Numbered from the stretch's first letter, positions 7,552-17,606 are shown. The stretch: 45,162 bases of DNA from Aeromonas allosaccharophila (GCF_000819685.1 NZ_CDBR01000054.1:1-45162), one strand, 5' to 3'. Made by a program: numbers and translations. The notes: generated from the letters alone by a model not told the origin.

Positions 7552-9518
7552 GGGTGATCCTCCTGTATGGCTATCTCTTCGGCAAAGCGTACCAGCACGG
7601 CCCCCTGGCTCACCTGCTCGCCCTGCTTGAACTGCAGCGCCTCAATTACCCCGTCCCGCTCTGCGCGCAACTGGTGCTCCATCTTCATCGCTTCCAGCAC
7701 CAGCAGGGGTTGCCCCTTGCTGACCGTTTGGCCGGGTTCGACCAGCACGGCTACCACGATGCCGTGCATGGGGGCGATGGCGCCCTGCGCCTTCTCGTTT
7801 GCCTGATCATGGTGGTGACTGTGTTGCTGATCATCGGCCGCGAAACGGATGCGCTGGCCCGCGAGGGTTATGATGAAGGTTGCCTCCGAGCCTGCGACCG
7901 AATCGATGGGGATCTGCCGCCAGCACATCCCCTGTTGCAGCCGGATATGGTCATCGCCTTTTTGGTAGCAACAGGCCTCCCCTTGCCACTCAAACTGGCC
8001 GTCATGATCGCTAAGGGTCAATACCCGGCGCTCATCACCGATGCGTACCGCCGCTGTCCAGCAGCGATCTGGCCCAAGGCGAAATCCGCAGGCTTGCTGC
8101 CAGGGGGAGGGGCCCGTGGGGCGGCTCGCCAGCCAGAGGGTGGCCAGCGGCCAGGCAAGGTCAGGAATGGGCTGCGCTGTGGTGGGGATAGGCCACTGGG
8201 TGTGGTGGCGCATCGCCAAGACGTCAGGCTCTTCACACAGGCGCAGCAGCAGCGGGCCGTTGTGTACCAGCGGGCCGAGATCCAGCGCCGCCAGCGCATC
8301 GGCCAGTTGGGCGAACGCCTCGGCGCGGCTCTGACCGTGGGCGATCAGCTTGGCGATCATGGGATCGTAATAGGGGCTGACCTCATCGCCAGCGGTAACG
8401 CCAGTGTCGATGCGCACACCAACGGGCCAGTAGAGCCAGTGGATGGGGCCGCTGGCGGGCAGAAAACCGGCCGCCACATCCTCGGCGTAGAGGCGCGCCT
8501 CCACCGCATGGCCGCGCAGCACCACCTCATCTTGAGTGAGTGGCAGCGGCTTGCCTTCGGTCACGGTCAGCTGCCAGGCCACCAGATCCTGCCCGGTCAC
8601 GGCTTCGGTGACCGGATGCTCTACCTGCAGCCGGGTGTTCATCTCCATAAAGAAGAACTCATCCTTGCAGAGCAGAAATTCGATGGTGCCAGCCCCCTGA
8701 TAGTGGATGGCCTTGGCAGCGGCCACGGCTGCATCCCCCATGGCGCGGCGCAGGGCCGGAGGAATGTCGGGGGCGGGCGCCTCTTCGATCACCTTCTGAT
8801 GACGCCGCTGCAAGGAGCAATCACGGTCCCCCAGATAGATGGCGTTGCCGAGGCTGTCGGCAAAGACCTGCACCTCAACATGGCGGGCCCGGGGCAGATA
8901 GCGCTCCAGCAGCACCCGATCATCGCCAAAGGCGGCCTTGGCCTCCCGTTTTACTGCTGCCAGTGACTCGTCAAAGTCAGCCAGCTGATCGACCCGGCGC
9001 ATCCCCTTACCACCACCGCCACTGGCGGCCTTGATAAGCAGCGGGAAGCCAATCTGGCTCGCCTGATCGCGCAAGAAGTCCGGTCGCTGATCCGTGCCGT
9101 GATAGCCGGGCAACACAGGTACGCCGGCGGCCTGCATCAGCGCCTTGGCGCCCGATTTGTCACCCATGGCGAGAATGGCGGCGCCGCTTGGGCCGACAAA
9201 GCGCACGCCGCGTTGTTCGCAGGCGGTGGCAAAATCGCTGTTTTCTGACAGAAAGCCGTAACCGGGATGGATGGCATCGGCGCGTGCCTCTTTGGCAATC
9301 TTCAGCACCTTGCCGGTGTCGAGATAGCTCTCTCTGGCCGGTGCGGGGCCCAGATGCCAGGCCTCATCGGCCAGACGGGTGTGCATGGCATGGGCGTCGG
9401 CATCGGAGTAGAGGGCGATGGTGTGGATGCCGAGGTGTTTTGCCGTCTTGATGATGCGCACGGCGATTTCGCCGCGATTGGCAATCAGCAGGCGCTTAAT
9501 CTGAGTGTGATGGGTCAT
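7548..9518 (-). CDS. liuD: 3-methylcrotonyl-CoA carboxylase, biotin-containing alpha subunit
   Basis: 656 residues. An N-terminal biotin carboxylase (LIANRGEIAVRI; ATP-grasp loop ASGGGGKGM near 165; EMNTRLQVEHPVTE near 293) is followed by a linker and a C-terminal biotinyl domain, VLEAMKMEHQ, with the biotinylated lysine at about 612. It carboxylates biotin for transfer by LiuB to 3-methylcrotonyl-CoA. Acetyl- or propionyl-CoA carboxylase subunits look similar; the liu context decides. It overlaps the liuC stop and the liuE start by ATGA. Confidence 0.94.
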   Translation of the reverse strand: MTHHTQIKRLLIANRGEIAVRIIKTAKHLGIHTIALYSDADAHAMHTRLADEAWHLGPAPARESYLDTGKVLKIAKEARADAIHPGYGFLSENSDFATACEQRGVRFVGPSGAAILAMGDKSGAKALMQAAGVPVLPGYHGTDQRPDFLRDQASQIGFPLLIKAASGGGGKGMRRVDQLADFDESLAAVKREAKAAFGDDRVLLERYLPRARHVEVQVFADSLGNAIYLGDRDCSLQRRHQKVIEEAPAPDIPPALRRAMGDAAVAAAKAIHYQGAGTIEFLLCKDEFFFMEMNTRLQVEHPVTEAVTGQDLVAWQLTVTEGKPLPLTQDEVVLRGHAVEARLYAEDVAAGFLPASGPIHWLYWPVGVRIDTGVTAGDEVSPYYDPMIAKLIAHGQSRAEAFAQLADALAALDLGPLVHNGPLLLRLCEEPDVLAMRHHTQWPIPTTAQPIPDLAWPLATLWLASRPTGPSPWQQACGFRLGPDRCWTAAVRIGDERRVLTLSDHDGQFEWQGEACCYQKGDDHIRLQQGMCWRQIPIDSVAGSEATFIITLAGQRIRFAADDQQHSHHHDQANEKAQGAIAPMHGIVVAVLVEPGQTVSKGQPLLVLEAMKMEHQLRAERDGVIEALQFKQGEQVSQGAVLVRFAEEIAIQEDHP

Positions 9519-10369
9519 GTCTCATCCTTGAAACGGGGACGCCAGGCGGGAGGGCGTTTGTCGAAGAAGGCCTGCATCCCCTCCTGGGCTTCGAGACCGA
9601 CCCGAACCCGGGCGATGGTCTCGACGGTTTTCTCTTCGTGCAGGCGGGAAGGGTGGGCCTCTATCGCCGCTAGCAGCCGTTTGGTCTCTTTCATCGCCTC
9701 CGGCCCGTTGCGGCACAGACGCAGGGCCAGTGCCCGCCCTTCCGCCAGCAGTTGATCCGGTTTGTAGAGTTGATGTGCCACATTGAGCCGACAGGCGGTT
9801 ATGGCATCGAACGGCTCGGCGCTGAGCATGTAGCGGCGCGCCTGACGCATCCCCATGGTGCGCACCACGTAGGGGCTGATCACCGCAGGCACCAGACCCA
9901 GGCTCACCTCGGAGAGACAGAAGCGGGCATCATCGCTGGCCAGCACCAGATCGCAGGCACAGATCAGCCCAAGCGCCCCACCATAGGCGGCCCCTTGCAC
10001 CAGCGCCACCGTGGGGAAGGGGAGCTCGTCGAGGGTCTGCATCAGCCGCGCCAATACCCGGGCGTCTTCGCGATTGTGCTCGAAATCGGCGTGGGCCAGA
10101 TTGCGCATCCAGTTGAGATCGGCGCCCGCGCAAAAGTGCTTGCCCTCGGCCCGCAGCAGCAGGGCGTGAGGGCGTTCGGCGAGATCATGACCATGGAGAT
10201 GGGCCAGATCATCGAGGCAGTCGAGCAGCCCCAGCATCAGGTCGGCATCAAAGGCGTTGTGGCGGGCCGGGCGCGACAGCACCAGCTCGGCCAGTGGGCC
10301 GTGCCGCTCCAGCCGAAACGGGCTCTGGGCTGAAGAGCTGAGTGCTGGGGAAGTGAGTGGGTAGGACAT
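9515..10369 (-). CDS. liuC: 3-methylglutaconyl-CoA hydratase (crotonase family)
   Basis: 284 residues; hydrates 3-methylglutaconyl-CoA to HMG-CoA. The crotonase oxyanion-hole segments are present (HFCAGADLNWM near 78-88, GAAYGGALGL near 127). The first glutamate position of typical enoyl-CoA hydratases is Gly134, while the second is retained as Glu154 in LSEVSLGLVPAVISP. That pattern is, from memory, typical of LiuC proteins. The N-terminus has a 15-residue Ser/Pro-rich extension before the domain. It starts 11 nt after liuB and overlaps the liuD start by ATGA. Confidence 0.92.
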   Translation of the reverse strand: MSYPLTSPALSSSAQSPFRLERHGPLAELVLSRPARHNAFDADLMLGLLDCLDDLAHLHGHDLAERPHALLLRAEGKHFCAGADLNWMRNLAHADFEHNREDARVLARLMQTLDELPFPTVALVQGAAYGGALGLICACDLVLASDDARFCLSEVSLGLVPAVISPYVVRTMGMRQARRYMLSAEPFDAITACRLNVAHQLYKPDQLLAEGRALALRLCRNGPEAMKETKRLLAAIEAHPSRLHEEKTVETIARVRVGLEAQEGMQAFFDKRPPAWRPRFKDET

Positions 10370-10380
10370 GTGCTTGCTCC

Positions 10381-11982
10381 TTACATCCGGAAGATGCCGT
10401 ACTGCTCGGGTTCAATGCGGGCACCCTGACAGGCGGCCAGTGCCAATGCCAGCACGGTGCGGCTCTGGGCCGGGTCGATGACGCCATCATCCCAGAGGCG
10501 GGCGCTGGCGTAGTAGGGGTGACCCTGCCGCTCATACTGCTCGATCACTGGGGCGCGGATGGCGGCCGTTTCCTGTTCGCTCAAGTCCTTGCCCTCAGCA
10601 GCCAGCTTGTCCCGACGCACCTGCACCAGCACCCCGGCAGCTTGCTCGCCCCCCATGACGGAGATGCGGCTGTTGGGCCAGCTAAAGAGAAAATCGGGTT
10701 CATAGGCACGCCCGCACATGCCGTAGTTGCCAGCGCCAAAGCTGCCGCCGACGATCAGGGTGATCTTGGGCACCCAGCTGCAGGCCACGGCGGTGACCAG
10801 CTTGGCGCCATGCTTGGCGATTCCCTCTTTTTCTGCGCTACTCCCCACCATAAAGCCGGTGATGTTCTGCAAAAAGAGCAGCGGAATGGCGCGTCGGTTA
10901 CAGAGCTGGATAAAGTGAGCGCCTTTCTGGGCGCTGTCGCTGTGCAGCACGCCGTTGTTGGCGAGGATCCCCACTTCCATGCCGCAAATGCGGGCAAAGC
11001 CGGTCACCAGTGTGGTGCCGAACAGCGCCTTGAATTCGTCAAAGTCCGAGCCATCCACCAGTCGAGCGATCAGCTCGCGGGCGTCGTAAGGGCGTTTGAG
11101 ACTGGTGCCCACCAGACCGTAGAGATCCTCTATCGGGTAGCAGGGGGGCTCGTAGCCGGGGCTACTCTCTAACGGCTCGTTACCCAGATGAGTAACCAGC
11201 GTGCGGGCGATGGCCAGCGCATGGGCATCGTCACGGGCCATATGATCCGCCACCCCAGAGTGGGCGCAGTGTACCTCGGCGCCGCCCAGGGCCTCGGCGC
11301 TGATCTCCTCACCGGTGGCGGCCTTGACCAGCGGCGGGCCCGCCAGAAAGATGGTGGCCTGCTCCCTGATCATGATCGATTCATCCGCCATGGCAGGCAC
11401 ATAGGCGCCGCCAGCGGTGCAGAGCCCCATCACCACCGCCAGCTGGGGAATGTTCTGGGCCGACATGCGGGCCTGGTTGTAGAAGATGCGGCCAAAGTGA
11501 TCCCGGTCGGGGAACACCTCGTCCTGCATCGGCAAGAAGGCGCCGCCGGAATCCACCAGATAGAGGCAGGGGAGGCGCAGCCGCTCGGCGATGGCCTGGG
11601 CGCGCAGGTGCTTTTTCACCGTGAGCGGGTAGTAGGTGCCGCCTTTCACGGTGGCATCGTTCACCACCAGCATGCAGAGCCTGCCCGAGACCCGGCCGAT
11701 GCCGGTGATGATACCGGCAGCGGGCACCGGCTCGTCATAGACCTGCCAGCCAGCCAGCGCCGACAGTTCGAGAAACGGGGAGCCCGGGTCCAGCAGCTGA
11801 TTGATGCGCTCGCGGGGCAGCAGCTTGCCACGGGCCTGATGGCGGGCGTTATTGGCCGCGCCGCCGCCCAAGGCTATCTCTTCCAGGTGGGCATTGAGAT
11901 CGTCGACCAGCCCCTGCATGGCGGCCCGATTGGCCGCATATTCCGGACTCGCCGTGTCGAGACGGGAGTGGATACGACTCAT
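10381..11982 (-). CDS. liuB: 3-methylcrotonyl-CoA carboxylase, carboxyltransferase beta subunit
   Basis: 533 residues, the usual length. Acyl-CoA carboxyltransferase (crotonase-like) folds are seen in both halves: [22 protein letters not shown] at the N-terminus, [19 protein letters not shown] in the middle, and [12 protein letters not shown] with [16 protein letters not shown] at the C-terminal half. It transfers the carboxyl group from LiuD-biotin to 3-methylcrotonyl-CoA in a cytoplasmic alpha-beta complex. It overlaps the liuA stop by ATGA. Confidence 0.95.
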   Translation of the reverse strand: MSRIHSRLDTASPEYAANRAAMQGLVDDLNAHLEEIALGGGAANNARHQARGKLLPRERINQLLDPGSPFLELSALAGWQVYDEPVPAAGIITGIGRVSGRLCMLVVNDATVKGGTYYPLTVKKHLRAQAIAERLRLPCLYLVDSGGAFLPMQDEVFPDRDHFGRIFYNQARMSAQNIPQLAVVMGLCTAGGAYVPAMADESIMIREQATIFLAGPPLVKAATGEEISAEALGGAEVHCAHSGVADHMARDDAHALAIARTLVTHLGNEPLESSPGYEPPCYPIEDLYGLVGTSLKRPYDARELIARLVDGSDFDEFKALFGTTLVTGFARICGMEVGILANNGVLHSDSAQKGAHFIQLCNRRAIPLLFLQNITGFMVGSSAEKEGIAKHGAKLVTAVACSWVPKITLIVGGSFGAGNYGMCGRAYEPDFLFSWPNSRISVMGGEQAAGVLVQVRRDKLAAEGKDLSEQETAAIRAPVIEQYERQGHPYYASARLWDDGVIDPAQSRTVLALALAACQGARIEPEQYGIFRM

Positions 11983-13121
11983 GCGTTTTCTCCCATCAGT
12001 TCGCGACCAATCAGCCAGCGGCGGATCTCCGAGGTGCCGGCGCCGATCTCGTAGAGTTTGGCGTCCCGCAGCAGCCGACCGGTGGGGTATTCGTTGATGT
12101 AGCCGTTGCCGCCGAGCAGCTGGATGGCATCAAGCGCCATCTGGGTGGCATTTTCGGCGGCAAACAGGATGGCGGCGGCGCAATCCTTGCGGCTGGTGCG
12201 CCCCTGATCGCAGGCGCTCGCCACCGAGTAGACCAGCGCCCGGCTGCTGGCCAGACGGGTATACATGTCGGCCAGCTTGCCCTGTACCAGCTGGAACTCG
12301 CCTATGGCCTGGCCGAACTGCTTGCGCTCGCGCACATAGGGCAGCACCACGTCCATGCAGGCCTGCATGATGCCAAGTGGGCCGGCCGCCAGCACCACCC
12401 GTTCGTAATCCAGCCCGCTCATCAGCACCTTGACCCCGCCGTGCAGGGGGGCGAGCAGGTTTGCCTGCGGTACCCAGCAGTTGTCAAACACCAGCTCGCA
12501 GGTGCTGGAGCCGCGCATCCCCAGCTTGTCGAGCTTCTGGGCGGTAGAAAAACCGGAAGTGCCGGCTTCAACGATAAAGGCAGAAATTCCTTTGGGGCCC
12601 GCACTGGTATCTGTCTTGGCATAGATGACGAAGGTGTCGGCATCAGGTCCGTTGGTGATCCACATCTTGTTGCCGTTCAGCACGAAGTGATCGCCCTCGC
12701 GCTCCGCGGTGAGGCGCATGCTGACCACATCGGACCCGGCTCCCGGCTCGCTCATGGCCAGCGCCCCCACATGCTCGCCGCTCACCAGCGGGGGGAGGTA
12801 GCGTGCTTTTTGCTCCGCCGTGCCGTGGCGGTGGATCTGATTGATGCAGAGATTGGAGTGGGCGCCGTAGGAGAGGCCGACCGAGGCGCTGGCGCGGCTT
12901 ACCTGTTCCATCACCAGCACGTGGGCCAGATAGCCGAGGTTCACCCCGTCATACTCCTCCGCCACCGTGATGCCGTGCAGCCCCAGTTCACCCATCCGGG
13001 GCCAGAGATCACGGGGAAAGGCATTGCTCTGATCGATCTCGCTGGCGCGCGGGGCGATCACTTTCTGGCAGAAGGCCGCAACCTGTTCGGTCAGGGCATT
13101 CAGGGTCTCATCCATCTGCAT
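11979..13121 (-). CDS. liuA: Isovaleryl-CoA dehydrogenase
   Basis: 380 residues, FAD-dependent acyl-CoA dehydrogenase; oxidises isovaleryl-CoA to 3-methylcrotonyl-CoA and passes electrons to ETF. The catalytic glutamate sits at residue 240 in [14 protein letters not shown], the interior position typical of isovaleryl-CoA dehydrogenases, rather than near the C-terminus. Other family motifs: [10 protein letters not shown] (122-131), WITNG (154-158), [12 protein letters not shown] near the end. ATG 13121 has AAGGAG 7 nt upstream. First gene of the minus-strand operon, facing the shared regulatory region 13122-13440. Confidence 0.94.
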   Translation of the reverse strand: MQMDETLNALTEQVAAFCQKVIAPRASEIDQSNAFPRDLWPRMGELGLHGITVAEEYDGVNLGYLAHVLVMEQVSRASASVGLSYGAHSNLCINQIHRHGTAEQKARYLPPLVSGEHVGALAMSEPGAGSDVVSMRLTAEREGDHFVLNGNKMWITNGPDADTFVIYAKTDTSAGPKGISAFIVEAGTSGFSTAQKLDKLGMRGSSTCELVFDNCWVPQANLLAPLHGGVKVLMSGLDYERVVLAAGPLGIMQACMDVVLPYVRERKQFGQAIGEFQLVQGKLADMYTRLASSRALVYSVASACDQGRTSRKDCAAAILFAAENATQMALDAIQLLGGNGYINEYPTGRLLRDAKLYEIGAGTSEIRRWLIGRELMGENA

Positions 13122-13234
13122 CCATGCTCTCCTTGTGGATATGACAATCGGGTAGGAAGGTGGGTTCGACCGGCTGACTCGGCGTTACAGCTGGCAGTGG
13201 TCGGTCCATTTTTGTACTTCACTTTTGCCACAAG

Positions 13235-13250
13235 TTTACGTTAGCGTAAA
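13235..13250. promoter_or_regulatory. LiuR-like operator in the divergent liu/ivd control region
   Basis: TTTACGTTAGCGTAAA, inverted repeat TTTACG/CGTAAA with 4-nt centre, followed by a further CGTAAA, so TTACG-type half sites repeat about every 6 bp. It resembles the palindromes described for LiuR in proteobacteria. It lies 114 nt from liuA and 191 nt from the ivd-type acyl-CoA dehydrogenase, inside a 319-nt gene-less region that must hold both promoters. No other clear element was recognised there. Confidence 0.75.
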
Positions 13251-13440
13251 CGTAAATCAATTGTTAATCTGTTGTGTGTCGATAGAGAGGTAGTTATGAG
13301 AGCGTCATCAGCTACCACGACAACAGCGCCATAGTGGCAGATCCGAATGACCAGTGTGTGGGCGCCGCGTCATAAAGCACGAACTCAGGAAAATAAGCGC
13401 GGGACAATAAGCGCGGGGCAACAAGGGAGCGAACGACGAG

Positions 13441-14598
13441 ATGGATTTTACCCTGACCGATGATCAACAGGCGTATGTGGAGGCGGCCGCCGCCTTTGCC
13501 GACGATGCGCTCAAACCCCATGCCGCGCGCTGGGATAAAGAACACGAGTTTCCGATCCCCACCATCAAGCAGGCGGCCGAACTCGGGTTTTGCGGTCTCT
13601 ATACCCCGGAGCAGTTTGGCGGATTGGGGCTGCCTCGCCTCGATGCGAGCCTCATCTTCGAGCGCCTCGCCATGGGTTGCACTTCTACTACGGCGTATCT
13701 GACCATCCACAACATGGTGAGCTGGATGCTGGGCAGCTGGTTGCCCAGGGAGGTCGCCGAGCAGTGGGTGCCCAAACTGGCCAGCGGCGAGCTGCTGGGC
13801 TCCTATTGCCTTACCGAGCCGGGTGCGGGCTCCGATGCTGCGGCACTCAAGACCCGAGCAATTCGCGAGGGTGACAGCTATCTCATTGAGGGAACCAAGG
13901 TCTTTATCTCGGGAGCAGGCAGCAGCGATGTGCTGGTGGTGATGGCCCGTACCGGTGGTGAAGGTGCGAAGGGGATCTCTGCCTTTATGGTGCCGGCTAA
14001 TGCCCCCGGCGTGAGCTATGGCAAGGCAGAAGAGAAGATGGGCTGGAACAGCCAGCCGACCCGGGAGGTTGTTTTCAACGGGGTGCGTATTCCCGCCCGC
14101 TACCGGTTGGGTGAGGAGGGGGAAGGGTTCAAGTTCGCCATGCAGGCCCTCGATGGTGGGCGCATCAATATTGCCACCTGTTCGGTGGGCACCGCCCAGC
14201 AGGCGCTGGACGATGCGCTTGCTTATGTGCAGCAGCGCCAGCAATTTGGTCACCCGATCAGCGAATTCCAGAGCGTGCAGTTTCGCTTGGCCGATATGGC
14301 GACCGAGCTGGCTGCCGCCCGTTTGCTGGTGCGTCAGGCCGCCGACAAGCTGGATCGCGGGGCACCCGACAAGAGTGCCTGGTGTGCCATGGCCAAACGG
14401 TTTGCCACCGATGTGGGTTATCGAATCTGTGATGAGGCTCTGCAACTCTTTGGCGGCTATGGTTATATCCGCGAGTATCCGCTCGAGCGCTATCTGCGCG
14501 ATACCCGGGTACACCGCATTCTGGAGGGCACCAACGAGGTGATGCGACTCATCATCGCGCGCCGCCTGCTGGCCGATCCCGGTTTGTCGCTGGGCTAA
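13441..14598 (+). CDS. ivdC: Acyl-CoA dehydrogenase, isobutyryl-/2-methylbutyryl-CoA type
   Basis: 385 residues. The acyl-CoA dehydrogenase fold is clear (CLTEPGAGSDAAALKT near 122; FISGAGSSD near 156; LFGGYGYIREYPLERYLRD), with the catalytic glutamate in the usual C-terminal place, about residue 362 in ILEGTNEVMRL. That differs from the interior Glu of liuA across the gap. It probably oxidises isobutyryl-CoA (valine) and/or 2-methylbutyryl-CoA (isoleucine); the exact substrate is inferred from the operon. A GGGAG lies upstream of ATG 13441. First gene of the plus-strand ivd-type operon. Confidence 0.88.
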   Translation: MDFTLTDDQQAYVEAAAAFADDALKPHAARWDKEHEFPIPTIKQAAELGFCGLYTPEQFGGLGLPRLDASLIFERLAMGCTSTTAYLTIHNMVSWMLGSWLPREVAEQWVPKLASGELLGSYCLTEPGAGSDAAALKTRAIREGDSYLIEGTKVFISGAGSSDVLVVMARTGGEGAKGISAFMVPANAPGVSYGKAEEKMGWNSQPTREVVFNGVRIPARYRLGEEGEGFKFAMQALDGGRINIATCSVGTAQQALDDALAYVQQRQQFGHPISEFQSVQFRLADMATELAAARLLVRQAADKLDRGAPDKSAWCAMAKRFATDVGYRICDEALQLFGGYGYIREYPLERYLRDTRVHRILEGTNEVMRLIIARRLLADPGLSLG

Positions 14599-14738
14599 CC
14601 GGTGGTCGCATCAAGGGTGTGTTGCCTGCCACCCGATTTGCACCGTGCCATGCCGGTTTCGGCTTTGTGAGCCAGCCACAGGTTGGTGTCATTCAAGCCT
14701 GTCATCATGGCGGCAGCTTCATCGACAAGGACAATGTT

Positions 14739-15521
14739 ATGACAAGGATCAGACTCGAATATCATGGCCACGTGGCCTATATCACCCTCGACCATCCCCC
14801 TGCCAACACCTGGACCCGCGCCAGCCTGCAGGCCTTTTTGCAGATGATGGTGGAGCTCGACAGTCGTCCCGATGTGGTGGCGCTGGTGATCCGTGGTGCG
14901 GGCGACAAATTTTTCTGCGCCGGTGCCGACCTCAATATGTTTGTCGAGGGGAATGTCGAGCTGGCCCGCGAAGTAGCCGAGGCCTTTGGCAAGGCCTTCG
15001 AGGCGCTGGCCCGTTTTCACGGCGTCAGTATCGCCGCCATCAATGGTTATGCCATGGGCGGCGGGCTGGAAGTGGCGCTGGCTTGTGATATCCGCATCGC
15101 CGAGCAGCAGGCGTTGCTGGGACTTCCGGAAGCCTCGGTGGGCTTGCTTCCCTGTGCCGGTGGCACCCAGCGCCTGACCGAGCTGGTGGGGCCGGGCTGG
15201 GCCAAGCGGATGATCCTCTGCGGTGAGAAGGTGAGTGCCTCGCTGGCCTACGAGATGGGGCTGGTGGAGGAGGTGGTGAAAACCGGTCAGGCGTGGGAGG
15301 CCGCGCACCAGATGGCCCATCTGGTGGAGCGCCAGAGCCCGAGCGCCCTGCGCGCCTGCAAAACCCTGATCAATCAGGGCCGCAGTGGCCCACGGGATGC
15401 AGCCTTGCCCCTTGAGCGAGCACTGTTTCTCGCTCTCTTTAGCGATGCCAACCAGCGTGAAGGGGTGGCCGCCTTCCTGGAGAAACGCTTACCGCGCTGG
15501 CAATATGGCCCAACAGAATAA
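14739..15521 (+). CDS. ivdD: Enoyl-CoA hydratase
   Basis: 260 residues, crotonase family. Both catalytic glutamates are present: Glu111 in GGGLEVALACD and Glu131 in LPEASVGLLPCAGG, with the 20-residue spacing of true hydratases. The oxyanion-hole segment FFCAGADLNMF is at 58-68. Expected substrates are methacrylyl-CoA or tiglyl-CoA. ATG 14739 (MTRIRLEYHG) has AAGGA 7-8 nt upstream; the frame opens 40 codons earlier but that part is unlike the family. It follows ivdC after a 140-nt gap and precedes ivdE by 18 nt. Confidence 0.9.
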   Translation: MTRIRLEYHGHVAYITLDHPPANTWTRASLQAFLQMMVELDSRPDVVALVIRGAGDKFFCAGADLNMFVEGNVELAREVAEAFGKAFEALARFHGVSIAAINGYAMGGGLEVALACDIRIAEQQALLGLPEASVGLLPCAGGTQRLTELVGPGWAKRMILCGEKVSASLAYEMGLVEEVVKTGQAWEAAHQMAHLVERQSPSALRACKTLINQGRSGPRDAALPLERALFLALFSDANQREGVAAFLEKRLPRWQYGPTE

Positions 15522-15539
15522 ATCCATACGGAGCAGTTT

Positions 15540-16652
15540 ATGAGTGAGCCGGTCAAGGTTAGCTGTTATCCCACCGAAGATGGCCATCAGATCGGGGTGT
15601 TGACCCTCGACAGCCCTGCGTCTCTCAACGCATTGAGCCTTCCGATGATCCAGATCCTGCAACAGACGCTGACCCGTTGGGAGCAGGATCCCGCCATCGT
15701 CTGTGTACTGCTGCAGGGGATGGGTGAGAAGGCATTTTGTGCCGGTGGCGATATCCGCTCCTTCTATTACCGCAAACAGGAGGCAAGCGGATCCGAACTG
15801 TTCGAGTATGCCCGCGACTTTTTCGAGCAGGAGTACCGGCTCGACCACCACATCCACGGTTATCGCAAACCCCTGATCTGCTTGGTGGACGGTATCTGCA
15901 TGGGGGGCGGTATTGGCCTGTTTGCCGGTGCCGATTTTCGGGTGGTGACCGAGAAGAGCCTGTTCGCCATGCCGGAGGTGACCATCGGCCTCTACCCAGA
16001 CGTGGGGGCGAGCTGGTTTTTAAGCCGGATGCCGGGGCGGCTCGGGCTCTGGCTTGGTCTGACTGGCGCCCGCTTCAATGGCGCAGATGCCCTTGGGGTG
16101 GGGTTGGCGGATCACGCCATCGCCAGTATCGAGCACAGTGCACTGCTGTCACGCCTCGCCGTGCTCGACTGGGCTGGCAGTGGTGATCCCCGTGAGCAGA
16201 TAGATCTGCTGCTGAGGGGTTTGCACCGTGAGGTGGTGGCCCGCTTGCCAGCGCCAGTGCTGTTGCCCCATCAACAGAGGATCGATGCCTTGCTGGCGGG
16301 GCGCACGCTGCAAGGTGTATTGGCGCGGTTGTTCGAGGCTCAGTTCAATGAACAGGAGACGGTACTCCAGCAGGCGCAGCAGCTCTGCCGCACCGGCAGC
16401 CCCATCAGCCGTGCCATTTTGTGGCGCCAATATTGGCAGGCTCGCCGCAACTCACTGGCAGAGGTATTTGCCGAGGAGCTGACCCTCTCGGTCAACTGCG
16501 TGCTCAAGGGGGATTTTGTGGAAGGGGTACGGGCACTGCTGATCGACAAGGATAAAGCTCCCCACTGGCAACTGTTGCCACCGGAGGGGGAGTGGCTGGA
16601 TGAGTTTTATCGCTGGCCGCAGGGGCGCAATCCGTTGGCCTGCAAGGAATAA
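15540..16652 (+). CDS. ivdE: 3-hydroxyisobutyryl-CoA hydrolase
   Basis: 370 residues, the long crotonase subtype typical of 3-hydroxyisobutyryl-CoA hydrolase. Motifs are AFCAGGDIRSFYY near 65, GICMGGGIGL near 118 and MPEVTIGLYPDVGASWFLS near 144, with the Glu and Asp used for thioester hydrolysis. It frees 3-hydroxyisobutyrate from its CoA ester in valine catabolism. Shadow frames on both strands were discounted. Confidence 0.92.
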   Translation: MSEPVKVSCYPTEDGHQIGVLTLDSPASLNALSLPMIQILQQTLTRWEQDPAIVCVLLQGMGEKAFCAGGDIRSFYYRKQEASGSELFEYARDFFEQEYRLDHHIHGYRKPLICLVDGICMGGGIGLFAGADFRVVTEKSLFAMPEVTIGLYPDVGASWFLSRMPGRLGLWLGLTGARFNGADALGVGLADHAIASIEHSALLSRLAVLDWAGSGDPREQIDLLLRGLHREVVARLPAPVLLPHQQRIDALLAGRTLQGVLARLFEAQFNEQETVLQQAQQLCRTGSPISRAILWRQYWQARRNSLAEVFAEELTLSVNCVLKGDFVEGVRALLIDKDKAPHWQLLPPEGEWLDEFYRWPQGRNPLACKE

Positions 16653-16703
16653 CATCTTGGCAATCGGCGGACGCCGCCATCAGCAATGCAAGGAGCAAGC
16701 GGG

Positions 16704-17606
16704 ATGACAAGGATAGGGTTTATCGGGCTCGGCAACATGGGGGGGCCCATGGCGGCCAATCTGGCTAGGGCCGGGCACAGGGTGCAGGTGTTTGATCTGG
16801 TTGCCCAAAACATTGAGCGCGCTATCGCCGCTGGCTGCATCGCCGCGGGGGATGCCCGTGAGGCGGTGACCGGCTGCGAGGTGGTGATCAGCATGCTACC
16901 TGCGGGGGAGCATGTGCGCGACCTTTGGTTGTCTGAGGGGCAGGATCTGCTGGCAGCCCTGCCGGTTGGTGCACTGGTGATCGACTGCTCCACCATAGAT
17001 GTCGACTCTGCCCGTCAGGTCGGGGAGGCGGCCCGCGCCCGCGGTTTGCGCTTTATCGATGCCCCCGTATCGGGCGGTGTCGCCGGTGCGGCCGCTGGGA
17101 CGCTCACCTTTATCGTTGGCGGCGACGCGGCAGATTTCGAGGCGGCGAAATCCCTGCTCGCCTGCATGGGGCAGAACCTGTTTCACGCAGGGATGCTGGG
17201 GGCGGGGCAGATCGCCAAGATGTGCAATAACATGCTGCTTGCGATCCATATGGCGGGCACTGCCGAGGCACTGGCCCTCGGGGTGAAGGAGGGGCTGGAT
17301 CCCGCCGTGCTCTCCACCATCATGGGCAAGAGCTCCGGCAACAACTGGAGTCTGGAGCGCTACAACCCCTGGCCCGGAGTGATGGAGAATGTGCCCGCTG
17401 CCCGCAACTATCAGGGGGGATTTATGACCCGTTTGATGGTGAAAGATTTGGGATTGGCCATGGCGCTGGCCGAGCATGGCCACAGCGCTGTGCCGATGGG
17501 GGCGCTCGCGCGTAACCTGTTCAACCTGCATGCCGCTCAGGGGCAGGGGAGCCGCGATTTCTCCAGCATCGTCGAACTCTATCTGGATAAACAGGATCCC
17601 GCCTGA
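16704..17606 (+). CDS. mmsB: 3-hydroxyisobutyrate dehydrogenase
   Basis: 300 residues, beta-hydroxyacid dehydrogenase family. The NAD-binding signature FIGLGNMGGPMAANLARAGH is at 6-25, the substrate-binding DAPVSGGVAGAAAGTL at 119-134 and the catalytic lysine at 172 in GAGQIAKMCNNM. It makes methylmalonate semialdehyde from 3-hydroxyisobutyrate; the same gene is called ivdF in Shewanella-type operons. ATG 16704 has AAGGAG 8 nt upstream; the in-frame ATG at 16686 lies before that site and is rejected. The next enzyme, methylmalonate-semialdehyde dehydrogenase, is not in this window. Confidence 0.93.
   Translation: MTRIGFIGLGNMGGPMAANLARAGHRVQVFDLVAQNIERAIAAGCIAAGDAREAVTGCEVVISMLPAGEHVRDLWLSEGQDLLAALPVGALVIDCSTIDVDSARQVGEAARARGLRFIDAPVSGGVAGAAAGTLTFIVGGDAADFEAAKSLLACMGQNLFHAGMLGAGQIAKMCNNMLLAIHMAGTAEALALGVKEGLDPAVLSTIMGKSSGNNWSLERYNPWPGVMENVPAARNYQGGFMTRLMVKDLGLAMALAEHGHSAVPMGALARNLFNLHAAQGQGSRDFSSIVELYLDKQDPA

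Noticed and set aside
7539..8966. 475-codon open frame on the plus strand
   Set aside because: Antisense of liuD, which carries intact biotin carboxylase and biotinyl motifs.
13312..14514. 400-codon open frame on the minus strand
   Set aside because: Complete antisense of the acyl-CoA dehydrogenase at 13441; no family motifs; long shadow frames are expected in GC-rich coding DNA.
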